Of a DNA stretch of 64,000 nucleotides, positions 53,287-63,005 are shown in pieces. The stretch is taken from the NCBI RefSeq assembly GCF_000296215.2, contig NZ_CP013949.1, positions 1,729,501 through 1,793,500 on the forward strand, written 5' to 3'. Origin of the DNA: Bradyrhizobium sp. CCGE-LA001. GTDB lineage: Bacteria; Pseudomonadota; Alphaproteobacteria; Rhizobiales; Xanthobacteraceae. The notes under the pieces are model-generated. The model was not told the origin of the DNA and ran no database searches. It was given only the letters and a program-made list of their open reading frames with translations. The translations under genes were made by a program, and so were the position numbers. The stretch's first letter is position 1. Each line of letters opens with the position of its first letter.

Positions 53287-54534
53287 TCAAGTCTTGGGCA
53301 TGACGCCCGGACCGGTGTCCGGCCACTGCGCGATCAGCTTCTCGTCGATGTTGAGGTGCTGGGCGACGAGCCTGGGCGGAGTATGCGCCAGCCAGTTGGA
53401 AAGCGAGACCTCTTCGTAACGCGGGGCGCGGAAGACGCCGACGAACTGCACATCTGTGTCGCCGACATTCTCGACATAGTGACCGAGATTGCGTGGGACA
53501 TAACCAATATCGCCCGCGTAGAAATCCGTCGTGCGTGCGTTGGGCCCCGTATCGAACACCGTCATCCGCGCCTTGCCCTTGATGTAGTATTGCCACTCGT
53601 CCGCGTTCGGATGCCAGTGCATCTCCCGGACCGCGCCCGGCGGCATCGTCACCAGCGCCGCCGCAACCGTGGTGGCCACCTTGAAATTGCTGCTGTCGGC
53701 GACGCGGATGCTGCCCGCCGCGCTCTCTTTGAGCGGAGCCGAGCTGCTCAGCGGGTAGACGAACGGATAGGGCGGCGCCTCGGCATGTTTGGCGACCGCG
53801 GCACGATCTGCGGCGAGATCGCCGGGGACCGTCCCCTGGAAGATCCAGAGATTGTGCAGCGGAATCTTGGCGAAGGTTTCGGCCGGCACGCCGAAGTTTT
53901 TGCTCAGCACCTCCGGCGGCGTATGGGCGAGCCAATCCGTCACCAGTAGCGTATTGAACTCGTTGGCGTGGCCGTCGTCGAAGCAGATCACGAACTCGCA
54001 GCCGTCGGGACCAAGTCCTTGCAGAGAATGGGGCGCGCCGGGCGGGAAGTACCAGAGGTCGCCGGCCTTGAGATCGGCCACATACGGCCGCCCCTGGACG
54101 TCGAGCACGGTGATGCGGCAGCCGCCGTAGGTCATGATCGCCCATTCGGCCGCCTGATGCCAATGCAGCTCGCGGATGCCTCCGGCGGAAAGCCGCATGT
54201 TGACGCCGGAGATCTCCTTCGAGATCGCAAAGTCGGCGACCGTGACCTGGCGGGCCCAGCCGCCGTTCTGGATGCGCCTGGGTGCGTTGTTGAAGGAGGC
54301 CCAGTTCATCGGCAGGCCGCCGACATCCGTCGCCGGCGGCGTCTGCGCCGAGGGGAATTGCTTCGCAAGAGCCGGATTTTGCGGTCCGGGATCGCTCAGG
54401 CTGCTGGCGTTCTTGGTATTGATCGCACCTTGCGGCGGCTCGTCCGGATTGCCGAAGGTCGCGCCTTGCGCACCGGAGCTGACCATTGCAGCGCCCGCTG
54501 CCGACATGGCCAGCAATTCCCGTCGTGAAAACAT
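53287..54534 (-). CDS. oxdC: Oxalate decarboxylase-family bicupin, Tat-exported
   Basis: A 415-residue bicupin. The N-terminal Tat-like signal is MFSRRELLAMSAAGAAMVSS. Each cupin repeat shows the manganese-binding His-x-His ... Glu ... His pattern (RELHWHQAAEWAIM, and REMHWHPNADEWQYY in the second). The family converts oxalate to formate and carbon dioxide, consuming a proton. GAGGAG precedes the ATG at 54534. The product formate may link to the nearby FdhF/YdeP-type gene and fdhD, but no transporter is seen. Oxalate specificity is inferred from family membership. Confidence 0.88.
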   Translation of the reverse strand: MFSRRELLAMSAAGAAMVSSGAQGATFGNPDEPPQGAINTKNASSLSDPGPQNPALAKQFPSAQTPPATDVGGLPMNWASFNNAPRRIQNGGWARQVTVADFAISKEISGVNMRLSAGGIRELHWHQAAEWAIMTYGGCRITVLDVQGRPYVADLKAGDLWYFPPGAPHSLQGLGPDGCEFVICFDDGHANEFNTLLVTDWLAHTPPEVLSKNFGVPAETFAKIPLHNLWIFQGTVPGDLAADRAAVAKHAEAPPYPFVYPLSSSAPLKESAAGSIRVADSSNFKVATTVAAALVTMPPGAVREMHWHPNADEWQYYIKGKARMTVFDTGPNARTTDFYAGDIGYVPRNLGHYVENVGDTDVQFVGVFRAPRYEEVSLSNWLAHTPPRLVAQHLNIDEKLIAQWPDTGPGVMPKT

Positions 54535-54787
54535 GTTGGTCGCTCCTCAATGCATGTTGAGCCTCCAGCGAGACTCCCAGCGTCGCAGCCTAGTTTCACC
54601 CTGACCGCCCAGCTTCCGCGAACGACGATGTTTTTTCCGGAATGCACTATCGGTCTCGGCGCGGTAGGCAGGACCGCGGCATAACCGAAGCTGTGCAATT
54701 GCGAAATTCGAAGTCCGATTTGAAAAGACGCTACGGAGGCTACGATCGTTAACTGCGCCGGGAACGTCACATTCAGAGATATCGTCG

Positions 54788-57085
54788 ATGACCAGGAAAT
54801 CGGTTCGTCCCTATCATGAGCCTGCCGGAGGCTGGGGGGCGCTCAAGGCGCTCAGTGAGGCCTTGCTGGTGCAGCGGGTTCCGATGAAGGGCGCGGCGAC
54901 GCTGAGACGCATGAACCAGCCTCAGGGATTCGATTGTCCCGGCTGCGCGTGGCCCGATCCGAAGCATACCTCGTCATTCGAATTCTGCGAGAACGGCGGC
55001 AAGGCGATCGCCTGGGAGGCGACGTCCAAGCGCTGCACGCCCGAGTTCTTTGCCGAGCATACCGTCACCGAGCTTTCGACCTGGAGCGACTACGATCTCG
55101 AAATGGTCGGCCGGCTCACGCATCCCATGGCTTATGATGCGGCCTCCGACCGCTATCTTCCGGTGGCGTGGCGCGATGCGTTCGACATGATCGGCCGCGA
55201 GCTGAGGGCGTTGCCGGATCCGAACATGGCGGACTTCTACACGTCCGGACGGACCTCGAACGAGGCTGCGTTCCTCTATCAGCTCTTCGTCCGCGAATAT
55301 GGCACCAACAATTTCCCCGACTGCTCCAACATGTGCCATGAGGCGACCAGCGTTGGCCTGCCGCAATCGCTCGGCGTCGGCAAGGGCACCGTGCTGCTGG
55401 AGGATTTCGACAAGGCCGACTGCATCTTCATCTTCGGCCAGAACCCGGGCACCAACAGCCCGCGAATGATGACGAGCCTGCGTAATGCCGCGCGCCGCGG
55501 CGCTTCGATCATATCCTTCAACCCTTTCCGCGAGCGGGCGCTCGAGCGCTTTCAGGCGCCACAGAGCCCCGTCGAGATGATCACGCTGACGTCGACCAAG
55601 ATCAGCTCGAAGCTGTTCCAGGTGCGTGTCGGCGGCGACGTCGCCGTCCTCAAGGGCATCATGAAGATCCTGGTCGAGGCGGACGAAGCGGCACGCGCCG
55701 CCGATCGGCCGGAGATCCTGGATTGGGATTTCATCAGGGGACACACGGTCGGGATCGAAGCGTTGATCGACGATCTCGAGCGAACGCAATGGCCCGACAT
55801 CGAACGGCAGTCGGGTCTGACGCGCGAAGACATGGAGTACGCGGCCAACGCCTATATGAAGTCGGAGCGCGCCATTCTGGTCTATGGCATGGGCATCACG
55901 CAGCATCAGCGCGGCGCGCACAACGTGCAGCAAATCGCCAATCTGGCGCTCCTGCGCGGCAATGTCGGACGTGAGGGCGCCGGCGTCTGCCCGGTTCGCG
56001 GTCATTCCAACGTGCAGGGCGATCGCACGGTGGGAATCACGGAAGTCCCCAAGGCGGATTTCCTCGAGCGGATGGAACAGCACTTCGGCTTCAAGCCGCC
56101 GTCCGAGCCGGGCCATAACGTCGTGACGGCCCTGGAGGCCATGATCCGCGGTGAGGTGAAGGTCTTCTTCGCCATGGGCGGCAATTTCGCCGCCGCCATT
56201 CCGGACTGGCAGGCGACGCAGGCCGCTTTGCGCAAGCTCGACCTGACTGTCCACGTCTCCACCAAGCTGAATCGCAGCCATCTGATCCACGGCCGGGCCG
56301 CGCTGATCCTGCCCTGTCTCGGCCGCACCGAGATCGATGTCCAGGCGACGGGACCTCAGTCCATCACGGTGGAAGATTCCATGTCCATGGTCCACGCTTC
56401 GGGCGGCCGCAACACGCCAGCGTCGGAGCATCTCCTCAGCGAAGTCGCGATCGTTGCCGGCGTCGCCAAGGCGACGCTCGGTGACCGCACGGTGGTCGAC
56501 TGGGACGGGTTCGTGGATGATTACGACCGCATTCGCGATGCCATCGAGGCGGTGTTCCCCATCTTCCAGGGCTACAACGCGCGGATCCGCGTTCCCGGCG
56601 GCTTCCATTTGACCTCAACGGCGCGCGAGCGGATCTGGACGACGCCGTCGGGCAAGGCCAATTTTCTGGTGTTCGAGGGCTGCGGCGAGGATCCAAAGCA
56701 ATGCGATCCCGACTTCCTGTGGCTCAGCACGATCCGCAGCCACGACCAATACAATACGACGCTCTATTCGATGTCAGACCGCTATCGCGGCGTCTTCGGG
56801 CAACGCGACGTGGTCTTCCTCAACGAGGATGAGATGAAGAAGCGCGGCTTTGCCGAGGGCGACCGCGTGGACCTCATCACGGAATCGACCGATGGCGTCG
56901 AGCGGATCGTGCGCAACTTCCGCGTGGTCGGCCATTCGTTTCCGGCCGGCTGTTGTGCGGCCTATTATCCCGAGACCAATCCGCTGGTGCCGCTCTATGC
57001 CCGCGATCCCATGAGCTTCACGCCGTCGTTCAAGGGTGTTCCGATCCGCCTAGTGCGCTCGAGCGGCGCTGTGCCCGAGCAATAG
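54788..57085 (+). CDS. ydeP: FdhF/YdeP-family molybdopterin oxidoreductase
   Basis: A 765-residue molybdenum-bis-MGD enzyme closely following the YdeP pattern: FDCPGCAWPDPKHTSSFEFCENG near the N-terminus with the Cys-x2-Cys run (cited in part), DFYTSGRTSNEAAFLYQLF, NNFPDCSNMCHEATSVGL, and GAGVCPVRGHSNVQGDRTVGIT. In E. coli YdeP is linked to acid resistance; its substrate is not known to me. Formate dehydrogenase activity is possible but not proven by sequence. It is divergent from the oxalate decarboxylase gene. Confidence 0.92.
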   Translation: MTRKSVRPYHEPAGGWGALKALSEALLVQRVPMKGAATLRRMNQPQGFDCPGCAWPDPKHTSSFEFCENGGKAIAWEATSKRCTPEFFAEHTVTELSTWSDYDLEMVGRLTHPMAYDAASDRYLPVAWRDAFDMIGRELRALPDPNMADFYTSGRTSNEAAFLYQLFVREYGTNNFPDCSNMCHEATSVGLPQSLGVGKGTVLLEDFDKADCIFIFGQNPGTNSPRMMTSLRNAARRGASIISFNPFRERALERFQAPQSPVEMITLTSTKISSKLFQVRVGGDVAVLKGIMKILVEADEAARAADRPEILDWDFIRGHTVGIEALIDDLERTQWPDIERQSGLTREDMEYAANAYMKSERAILVYGMGITQHQRGAHNVQQIANLALLRGNVGREGAGVCPVRGHSNVQGDRTVGITEVPKADFLERMEQHFGFKPPSEPGHNVVTALEAMIRGEVKVFFAMGGNFAAAIPDWQATQAALRKLDLTVHVSTKLNRSHLIHGRAALILPCLGRTEIDVQATGPQSITVEDSMSMVHASGGRNTPASEHLLSEVAIVAGVAKATLGDRTVVDWDGFVDDYDRIRDAIEAVFPIFQGYNARIRVPGGFHLTSTARERIWTTPSGKANFLVFEGCGEDPKQCDPDFLWLSTIRSHDQYNTTLYSMSDRYRGVFGQRDVVFLNEDEMKKRGFAEGDRVDLITESTDGVERIVRNFRVVGHSFPAGCCAAYYPETNPLVPLYARDPMSFTPSFKGVPIRLVRSSGAVPEQ

Positions 57086-57119
57086 ACCGGACGGCGTCGG
57101 TCCGTGCCTTCCCTTCCGA

Positions 57120-58580
57120 TCAGCCCGGATGCGTCGAGCCGGAGATTGGCAGCGTAAACCAGAACCGTGCGCCGCCCTCGGCGCCCTTGCCCTCGGCATT
57201 GATCCGGCCGCCATGCGATTCGACGATGGAGCGGCAAATCGGCAGGCCCATGCCCATGCCACTCTCCTTGGTCGTGAAGAAGCTGTCGAAGAGACGGCCG
57301 ACATGCTCGGTGTCGATGCCCGGGCCGTTGTCCTCCACGGAGCAGCATATTGTACTCTCCTCCGGAGAGGTGGTGGCGATGATGATCCGGCAGCCTTCCG
57401 TGCCGGCCTGGATCATGGCCTGCATGGCGTTGATCGCCAAATTGACGATCACCTGCTGAAGCTGCGTGCGGTCGCCCAGCACAAGCGGCGTTGCCGGGCC
57501 GGGGCGGTGCTGGATTGCGACGTCGTGAGACTCCAGCTCATGCCGGAGGAACAGCATGGCCTCCCGAACGACGTCGTCGAGCGAGAGCGGGATCCGCTCC
57601 GGCGCCTTTCGCGTCGCCATTCCGTGAACGCGCGCCACGATGCTCGCGGCACGTCTGGCATCCGTCGCCGTGTTCTCGATCACCTTGCGCAGCTCGGCCA
57701 TGTCGGGATTGGGCCTGTTCAGCCAACGCAGGCCGGCCGCGGCATTGGTCGTGATGGCGGCCAGTGGCTGGTTGACCTCGTGGGCGATCGAGGCGGTGAG
57801 CTCGCCGAGCATTGAGATCCGCGCAGCATGCGCGAACTCCCCCTGTACCTGCCGGAGTCTCTCCTGGGCGCGAACGCGCTGGGAGATGTCGATCGTGCCG
57901 ACCAGGCTCAGTTCGAGATCATTAACGGGACCGACGCGCGCCGTCGTGAAGAGGACATCGAGGACGCGGTCGTCCCAGGTGACCATCCTGGTCTCCTCCT
58001 CGAAGTTCGTCTCGCCGCGAAAGCGGGATTCCATGGCCCGCCGGAACGTATCCGGCCGCTCCCGCCAGGTGTCGGACATGGAGCGTCCAGCGTAATCGCC
58101 GCCGAACATCTGGATCGCCCGTTCATTGGCCTCCTGAAACGAGAGAGCATTCATGCAGGTCTTGAGGAAATCGGGATGGGCGTCGAAATAGCTGCCGAGA
58201 TCCTCGACCCCTTCCGCGCGCAACTTCCGGAACAGCACCACAAGCTTGGTGGCGTCGAGCTGCCGGAGCGCGATCGGCATGCGGCTGAACAGCTGGCGAT
58301 AACGCTGCTCGCTCCGCTCCAGCTCGGCGATCGCCTTATTCCTGGCGGCGATGTCCATGACCGCTGCGACGAGCGTCAGCGTCGCAGCGAGAAAAGCTGC
58401 GACCGCGATCACCGTGAAATCGTATTCGAGCAGCAAGCAGGCGAGCGTCAACAGGCTCAAGGCGACGCTGCCCCAGGCCCACAGGAGAACGCGATTCTGC
58501 CTGGTCTCGGTTGGCAGCACGCGGCGCCACCATCGCCGGAGCTGTACGCGGTGGGAGCCATCCAGGCGTTCAGACGTCAT
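57120..58580 (-). CDS. PAS-type sensor histidine kinase, orphan
   Basis: A 486-residue kinase with two N-terminal hydrophobic helices (about residues 30-75), a PAS-like sensor region (from YRQLFSRMPIALRQLDATK), H-box SIAHEVNQPLAAI with His267, and a HATPase domain with NLAINAMQAM, DNGPGI and GMGMGLPI. This resembles FixL/DctB-type cytoplasmic sensors. The ATG at 58580 is chosen over the open frame to 58649. No response regulator lies nearby. It is convergent with ydeP. Confidence 0.9.
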   Translation of the reverse strand: MTSERLDGSHRVQLRRWWRRVLPTETRQNRVLLWAWGSVALSLLTLACLLLEYDFTVIAVAAFLAATLTLVAAVMDIAARNKAIAELERSEQRYRQLFSRMPIALRQLDATKLVVLFRKLRAEGVEDLGSYFDAHPDFLKTCMNALSFQEANERAIQMFGGDYAGRSMSDTWRERPDTFRRAMESRFRGETNFEEETRMVTWDDRVLDVLFTTARVGPVNDLELSLVGTIDISQRVRAQERLRQVQGEFAHAARISMLGELTASIAHEVNQPLAAITTNAAAGLRWLNRPNPDMAELRKVIENTATDARRAASIVARVHGMATRKAPERIPLSLDDVVREAMLFLRHELESHDVAIQHRPGPATPLVLGDRTQLQQVIVNLAINAMQAMIQAGTEGCRIIIATTSPEESTICCSVEDNGPGIDTEHVGRLFDSFFTTKESGMGMGLPICRSIVESHGGRINAEGKGAEGGARFWFTLPISGSTHPG

Positions 58581-58669
58581 GGGCGGACGTTTACCGCAGT
58601 GCGGGAGAGCCGTCTTTTGCGTTTCCGCAGGTTCTTTGCCAAAATGCACGACGCCGCGGTCGGATCACC

Positions 58670-61600
58670 TCAAGCGGATTCGTGGGTCAATCCCGTATCT
58701 GCGTTGGTCTGGGAAGGGCTGGGCGTTTCGCTTGCGCCCGCCTTGCGGCCGGTGAACCAGTTGCCGAGCTTGTCGAGATACAGATAGACCACGGGCGTGG
58801 TGTACAGCGTAAGGATCTGCGAGAGCATCAGGCCGCCGACGATGGTGTAGCCGAGCGGCTGGCGCAATTCCGCCCCGGTGCCGGTGCCGAGCATCAGCGG
58901 CACGCCGCCAAGCAGCGCCGCCATCGTCGTCATCAGGATCGGGCGGAAGCGGAGCGTGCAGGCCTGGTAGATCGCCCCCTCGGGGCTCAGCCCGTGCTGG
59001 CGCTCCACGTCGAGGGCGAAGTCGACCAGCATGATGCCGTTCTTCTTGACGATGCCGATCAGGAGAATGATGCCGATGATGGCGATGACGCTGAGATCCA
59101 TGTGGACCGCGAGCAGCAGCAGCAGCGCACCGATGCCGGCGGACGGCAGCGTCGACAGGATCGTGATCGGATGGATCAGGCTCTCATAGAGCACGCCGAG
59201 AATGATGTAGATCACGATCAGTGCCGCACCGATCAACAGCGGCGTGCCCGACAAGGATGACTGGAAGGCCTGTGCGTTGCCCTGGAACGAGGTCGAGAGC
59301 GAAGCCGGCTTGCCGGTCTCCTTCTCGATCTTCTGGACCGCCGCCACGGCATCGCCGAGTGCAGCGCCGGGCCGCAGGTTGAACGAGATCGTGACGGAGG
59401 GAAACAGGCCCTGATGGTTGATCAGGATCGGCGCAGGCTCGATGACGCTGTGGACCAGCGTGCTGAGCGGGACCTGCTGGCCGGCGGCCGAGTTCAGGTA
59501 GATGTCCTTGAGCGCCTCGGGGCCATACTGGAATTTCGGATCGACCTCCATCACCACGTGATATTGGTTCAGCGAGGTGAACATGGTCGAGACGATGCGC
59601 TGGCCGAAGGCGTCGTCGAGGGCGTTGTCGATCGTCGTCGGCAGGATGCCGAAGCTGGAGGCGACTTCGCGATTGACGGTGACTTGCAGTCGCGGACCGG
59701 CATTGGCCTGATCGCTCGCGACGTCGGTGATGATGTCGAGCGCGCGGAGCTTCTCCAGGAAGATCGCCGACCAGTGGGTGAGCTCGTTGGAATCGGCGTC
59801 CGTCAACGTGTACTGATACTGCGTCTTCGACAGGCGCGCCCCGATGGTGATGTCCTGTGCCGCCTGCATGTAGAGCGTGATGCCCTGGATGTGGGCGAGC
59901 TGCGGCCTCAGCCGGTTGATGATCTGGTCGGCGCTCGCCTTGCGCTCGGGCTTCGGCTTCAGGACGATGAAGATGCGCCCCTGATTGAGCGTCGCCGTCG
60001 GGCCGCCGGGGCCGATATAGCTGGCCACCGACTGGATGGCCGGATCCTTCGAGAGGATGCGGACGATCGCCTGCTGGCGCTCGGACATGGCGGGAAAGGA
60101 GATGTCCTGGGCGGCCTCGGTAATGCCGACGATCTGCCCGGTGTCCTGTTGCGGGAAGAAGCCTTTCGGGATGATGACATAGAGATAGCCGGTCAGAGCC
60201 ACGGTCGAGAGCATCACGAGCAGCGTCGCAAAGCGGTGGCGCAGCACCACACGCAGGCCCCGCGCATAGAGCGCAAGCAGGGCGTCGAAGCCGCGCTCGA
60301 ACAGGAGGTAGAGCCGGCCGTGCTTGCTGCGCGAATTGTCCTTCAGGAGGCGCGCGCACATCATCGGCGTCAGCGTGAGCGAGATGATCAGCGACAGCAG
60401 CAGCGAGGCCGTGATCGTGATGGCGAACTCCTGGAACAGCTTGCCGACATAGCCGCCCATCAGGAACAGCGGGATGAACACCGCGATGAGCGAGAAAGTG
60501 ATCGAGACGATCGTGAAGCCAATCTCGCGGGAGCCCTTGAGCGCCGCCTCCATCGGCGTCATGCCCTGCTCGAGATGGCGGACGATGTTTTCGATGACGA
60601 CGACGGCGTCGTCGACCACGAAGCCGACCGCGATCGACAGCGCCATCAGCGAGAGATTGTCGAGGCTGTAGCCGAGCACATAGAGGATCGCGAAGGTCCC
60701 GATCAGCGCCAGGGGCACCGTGATCGCCGGAATGACGGTGGCCCAGAAGTTCCGCAGGAACAGGAATATGACCATCACCACCAGGACGACCGTCAGCAGC
60801 AGCGTGAACTGCACGTCGGAGACGGCGGCGCGGATCGTGGCGGTGCGATCGGCCGCGATCGTCACCTTGATCGCGGGCGGAACGGAGGCTTGCAGCTGCG
60901 GCAGCAGCTTCTTGACGCGGTCGACGGTCTCGATGACATTGGCGCCGGGGACGCGCTGGACCGCCAGAATGACGGCGGGGTCCTTGCCGTACCAGCCTGC
61001 CAGAAGATCGTTTTCTGGCGCTTCGATCGCGGTGCCGACGTCGCGCAGCCGCACCGGCGAGCCGTTGCGATAGGCGATGATGAGGTCCTCATAGGCCGAA
61101 GGCTTGAGCAGCTGATCGTTGGTGTTGAGTGTATACGTCACCCGCGGGCTGTTGAGCGTGCCCTTGGGCAGATCGACATTGGCGCCGGCAATCACGTTGC
61201 GGACGTCTTCCAGGCCGATGCCGCGGGCGGCAAGCGCCTGCGGATTGACGCGGATGCGGATGGCGGGCTTCTGCTGGCCGCCAAGTCCGACGAGGCCCAC
61301 GCCCGGGACCTGCGAGATCTTGGGCAGCAGGATGTTCTCCGCATAGGCGTCCACCGTGGTCAGCGGCAGCGAATCCGAGGTCAGCGCGATCAGCATGATC
61401 GGCGTCTCCGCGGGATTCACTTTCCGGATCGTCGGCGGATAGGGAATGTTCGGCGGCAGGAAGGGGCTGGCGGCGTTGATGGCGGCGAGCACGTCGACGG
61501 CGGCGCTGTCAACCGTGCGTGACAGCTCGAACTGCACCGTGAGCTGGGCGACGCCGAGCGCGCTGGACGAGGTGAGTTGCGTGATGCCGGGAATTTGGCT

Positions 61601-61813
61601 GAGCTGTTGTTCGAGCGGGGTGGCCAGCGACGAGGCAATGGTCCCGGGGTCTGCACCCGGCAATTGCGCCGAGATCTGGATCGTGGGGTAGTTGACGTTC
61701 GGCAGCGCGCCGACCGGCAGCAGGGGATAGGCCGCAAGGCCCAGCAAAAGCAGGCCTGCCATCAGCAGGGCGGTCGCAATCGGCCGCAGGATGAAGGGCG
61801 CGGAAAGGTTCAC
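58670..61813 (-). CDS. RND multidrug efflux permease, MdtB/MdtC-like
   Basis: A 1047-residue RND pump with 12 helices and two periplasmic loops; the N-terminus NLSAPFILRPIATALLMAGLLLLG and the segments VGFVVDDAVVVIEN (proton relay Asp pair near residue 400) and SLTLTPMMCARLL resemble MdtB/MdtC. The GTG at 61813 overlaps the stop of the fusion protein gene (GTGA); the open frame runs upstream to 62134 only in shadow of that gene. No outer membrane factor or second permease is nearby. Confidence 0.94.
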   Translation of the reverse strand: MNLSAPFILRPIATALLMAGLLLLGLAAYPLLPVGALPNVNYPTIQISAQLPGADPGTIASSLATPLEQQLSQIPGITQLTSSSALGVAQLTVQFELSRTVDSAAVDVLAAINAASPFLPPNIPYPPTIRKVNPAETPIMLIALTSDSLPLTTVDAYAENILLPKISQVPGVGLVGLGGQQKPAIRIRVNPQALAARGIGLEDVRNVIAGANVDLPKGTLNSPRVTYTLNTNDQLLKPSAYEDLIIAYRNGSPVRLRDVGTAIEAPENDLLAGWYGKDPAVILAVQRVPGANVIETVDRVKKLLPQLQASVPPAIKVTIAADRTATIRAAVSDVQFTLLLTVVLVVMVIFLFLRNFWATVIPAITVPLALIGTFAILYVLGYSLDNLSLMALSIAVGFVVDDAVVVIENIVRHLEQGMTPMEAALKGSREIGFTIVSITFSLIAVFIPLFLMGGYVGKLFQEFAITITASLLLSLIISLTLTPMMCARLLKDNSRSKHGRLYLLFERGFDALLALYARGLRVVLRHRFATLLVMLSTVALTGYLYVIIPKGFFPQQDTGQIVGITEAAQDISFPAMSERQQAIVRILSKDPAIQSVASYIGPGGPTATLNQGRIFIVLKPKPERKASADQIINRLRPQLAHIQGITLYMQAAQDITIGARLSKTQYQYTLTDADSNELTHWSAIFLEKLRALDIITDVASDQANAGPRLQVTVNREVASSFGILPTTIDNALDDAFGQRIVSTMFTSLNQYHVVMEVDPKFQYGPEALKDIYLNSAAGQQVPLSTLVHSVIEPAPILINHQGLFPSVTISFNLRPGAALGDAVAAVQKIEKETGKPASLSTSFQGNAQAFQSSLSGTPLLIGAALIVIYIILGVLYESLIHPITILSTLPSAGIGALLLLLAVHMDLSVIAIIGIILLIGIVKKNGIMLVDFALDVERQHGLSPEGAIYQACTLRFRPILMTTMAALLGGVPLMLGTGTGAELRQPLGYTIVGGLMLSQILTLYTTPVVYLYLDKLGNWFTGRKAGASETPSPSQTNADTGLTHESA

Positions 61814-62985
61814 GGGATGGCATCCTGCACGGCGCTCTGCAGGTCGGCCTCGCGCGCGGCCTTGCCGTGCAGTTCGTGAACGCGACTTCCCTCCGTGAGC
61901 CGGTATTGACCATCGACCACGACGACGTCGCCTGATTTCAGTCCCTGGTCGATCAATGCCTGGCCGTCGCTGATCTCTGCGACGTGAACGGGTCGCAGAC
62001 TGACGCTCTGGTCCGGCGACACGACATAGACATAGCTGCCGTTCGGGCCCTGCTGGACGGCCGAGCCGGCCACCGTCAGCGCATCCTTCCGCACCTCCAG
62101 CAGCAGGCGGGCGTTCACGAGCTGCCCTGGCCACAGCCGATGCTCATGGTTGGGAAATTCCGCCTTGAGCTGGACGGTGCCCGTCGTTCCCGCGATCTCG
62201 TTGTTGACCAGCAGCAGCTTGCCTTCGTCCAGCTTCATCTTGTCGTCCTGGCTGTAGGCGATGACCTTCAGCGCTTCCTTGGCGGCGTGCTCCTGGATCG
62301 CCGGCAGGTCCGTCTGCGGCAAGGTGAAGAGCAGCGAGATCGGCTCGATCTGGGTGACGACGACGAGGCCATTGGGATCGGTCGGATGAATCACGTTGCC
62401 GACGTCGATCTGGCGGACGCCGGTGATGCCGGGGATAGCCGAGGTCAGGCGCGTATAGCTGAGCTGGACGTTGGCCTGGTCGATCTGCGCCTGGTCGGCC
62501 TTCACGGCCGCCTTGAGCTGGGCCACTTGCGCCGTCTGGGTGTCGATCAATTGCGGCGTCGCATAGCCCTTGTCGCCGAGCTGATTGTAGCGGGAGAGAT
62601 TGGCCTCGGCGTTCGCGAGTTGGGCCTGGTCCCTGTCGCGATTGGCGGTCAGCTGCTCGATTTGCGCTTCATAGGGTCGAGGGTCGATCTGGGCGAGCAG
62701 GTCGCCGGCCTTGACGGCCTGTCCCTCGGTGAAGGCGATCTTGACGATCTGCCCCTGGATCTGGCTGCGCACCACGTCGGTGTTGTACGCGATCACCGTG
62801 CCGATGCCGCGCAGATAGATCGGAACATCCTTGCCGGTGACGGTGGCGGCGACCACCGGCACGGCGGGGGGCACCGGCACGGGCACCGCTGCGACGACCG
62901 GCTTGCGGTCCGCGAAGAACCACAAGCCCGCTCCGGCGCCGATGGCGGCGAGAGTGACGAGCGCGAAGGTGAGGGGGCGTTTCAC
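61810..62985 (-). CDS. RND membrane fusion protein, MdtA-like
   Basis: A 391-residue adaptor with one N-terminal transmembrane helix, a Pro-rich linker (VPVPVPPAVPVV), a lipoyl-type half motif (AFTEGQAVKAGDLLAQIDPRPYEAQ), a helical hairpin, and barrel domains with GTTGTVQLKAEFPN and WPGQLVNARL. It pairs with the permease encoded directly after it in the usual order. A secreted low-complexity protein gene precedes it by 20 bases. Confidence 0.94.
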   Translation of the reverse strand: MKRPLTFALVTLAAIGAGAGLWFFADRKPVVAAVPVPVPPAVPVVAATVTGKDVPIYLRGIGTVIAYNTDVVRSQIQGQIVKIAFTEGQAVKAGDLLAQIDPRPYEAQIEQLTANRDRDQAQLANAEANLSRYNQLGDKGYATPQLIDTQTAQVAQLKAAVKADQAQIDQANVQLSYTRLTSAIPGITGVRQIDVGNVIHPTDPNGLVVVTQIEPISLLFTLPQTDLPAIQEHAAKEALKVIAYSQDDKMKLDEGKLLLVNNEIAGTTGTVQLKAEFPNHEHRLWPGQLVNARLLLEVRKDALTVAGSAVQQGPNGSYVYVVSPDQSVSLRPVHVAEISDGQALIDQGLKSGDVVVVDGQYRLTEGSRVHELHGKAAREADLQSAVQDAIP

Positions 62986-63005
62986 GATGATGATCCTCGA
63001 TGATG

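Noticed and set aside
59414..61522. 702-residue plus-strand frame opposite the second RND permease gene
   Set aside because: A His/Arg/Asp-rich shadow of the real minus-strand gene.
61814..62134. In-frame N-terminal extension of the second RND permease
   Set aside because: It is Arg-rich and lies antiphase to the fusion protein gene; the overlapping GTG at 61813 starts at the first helix.
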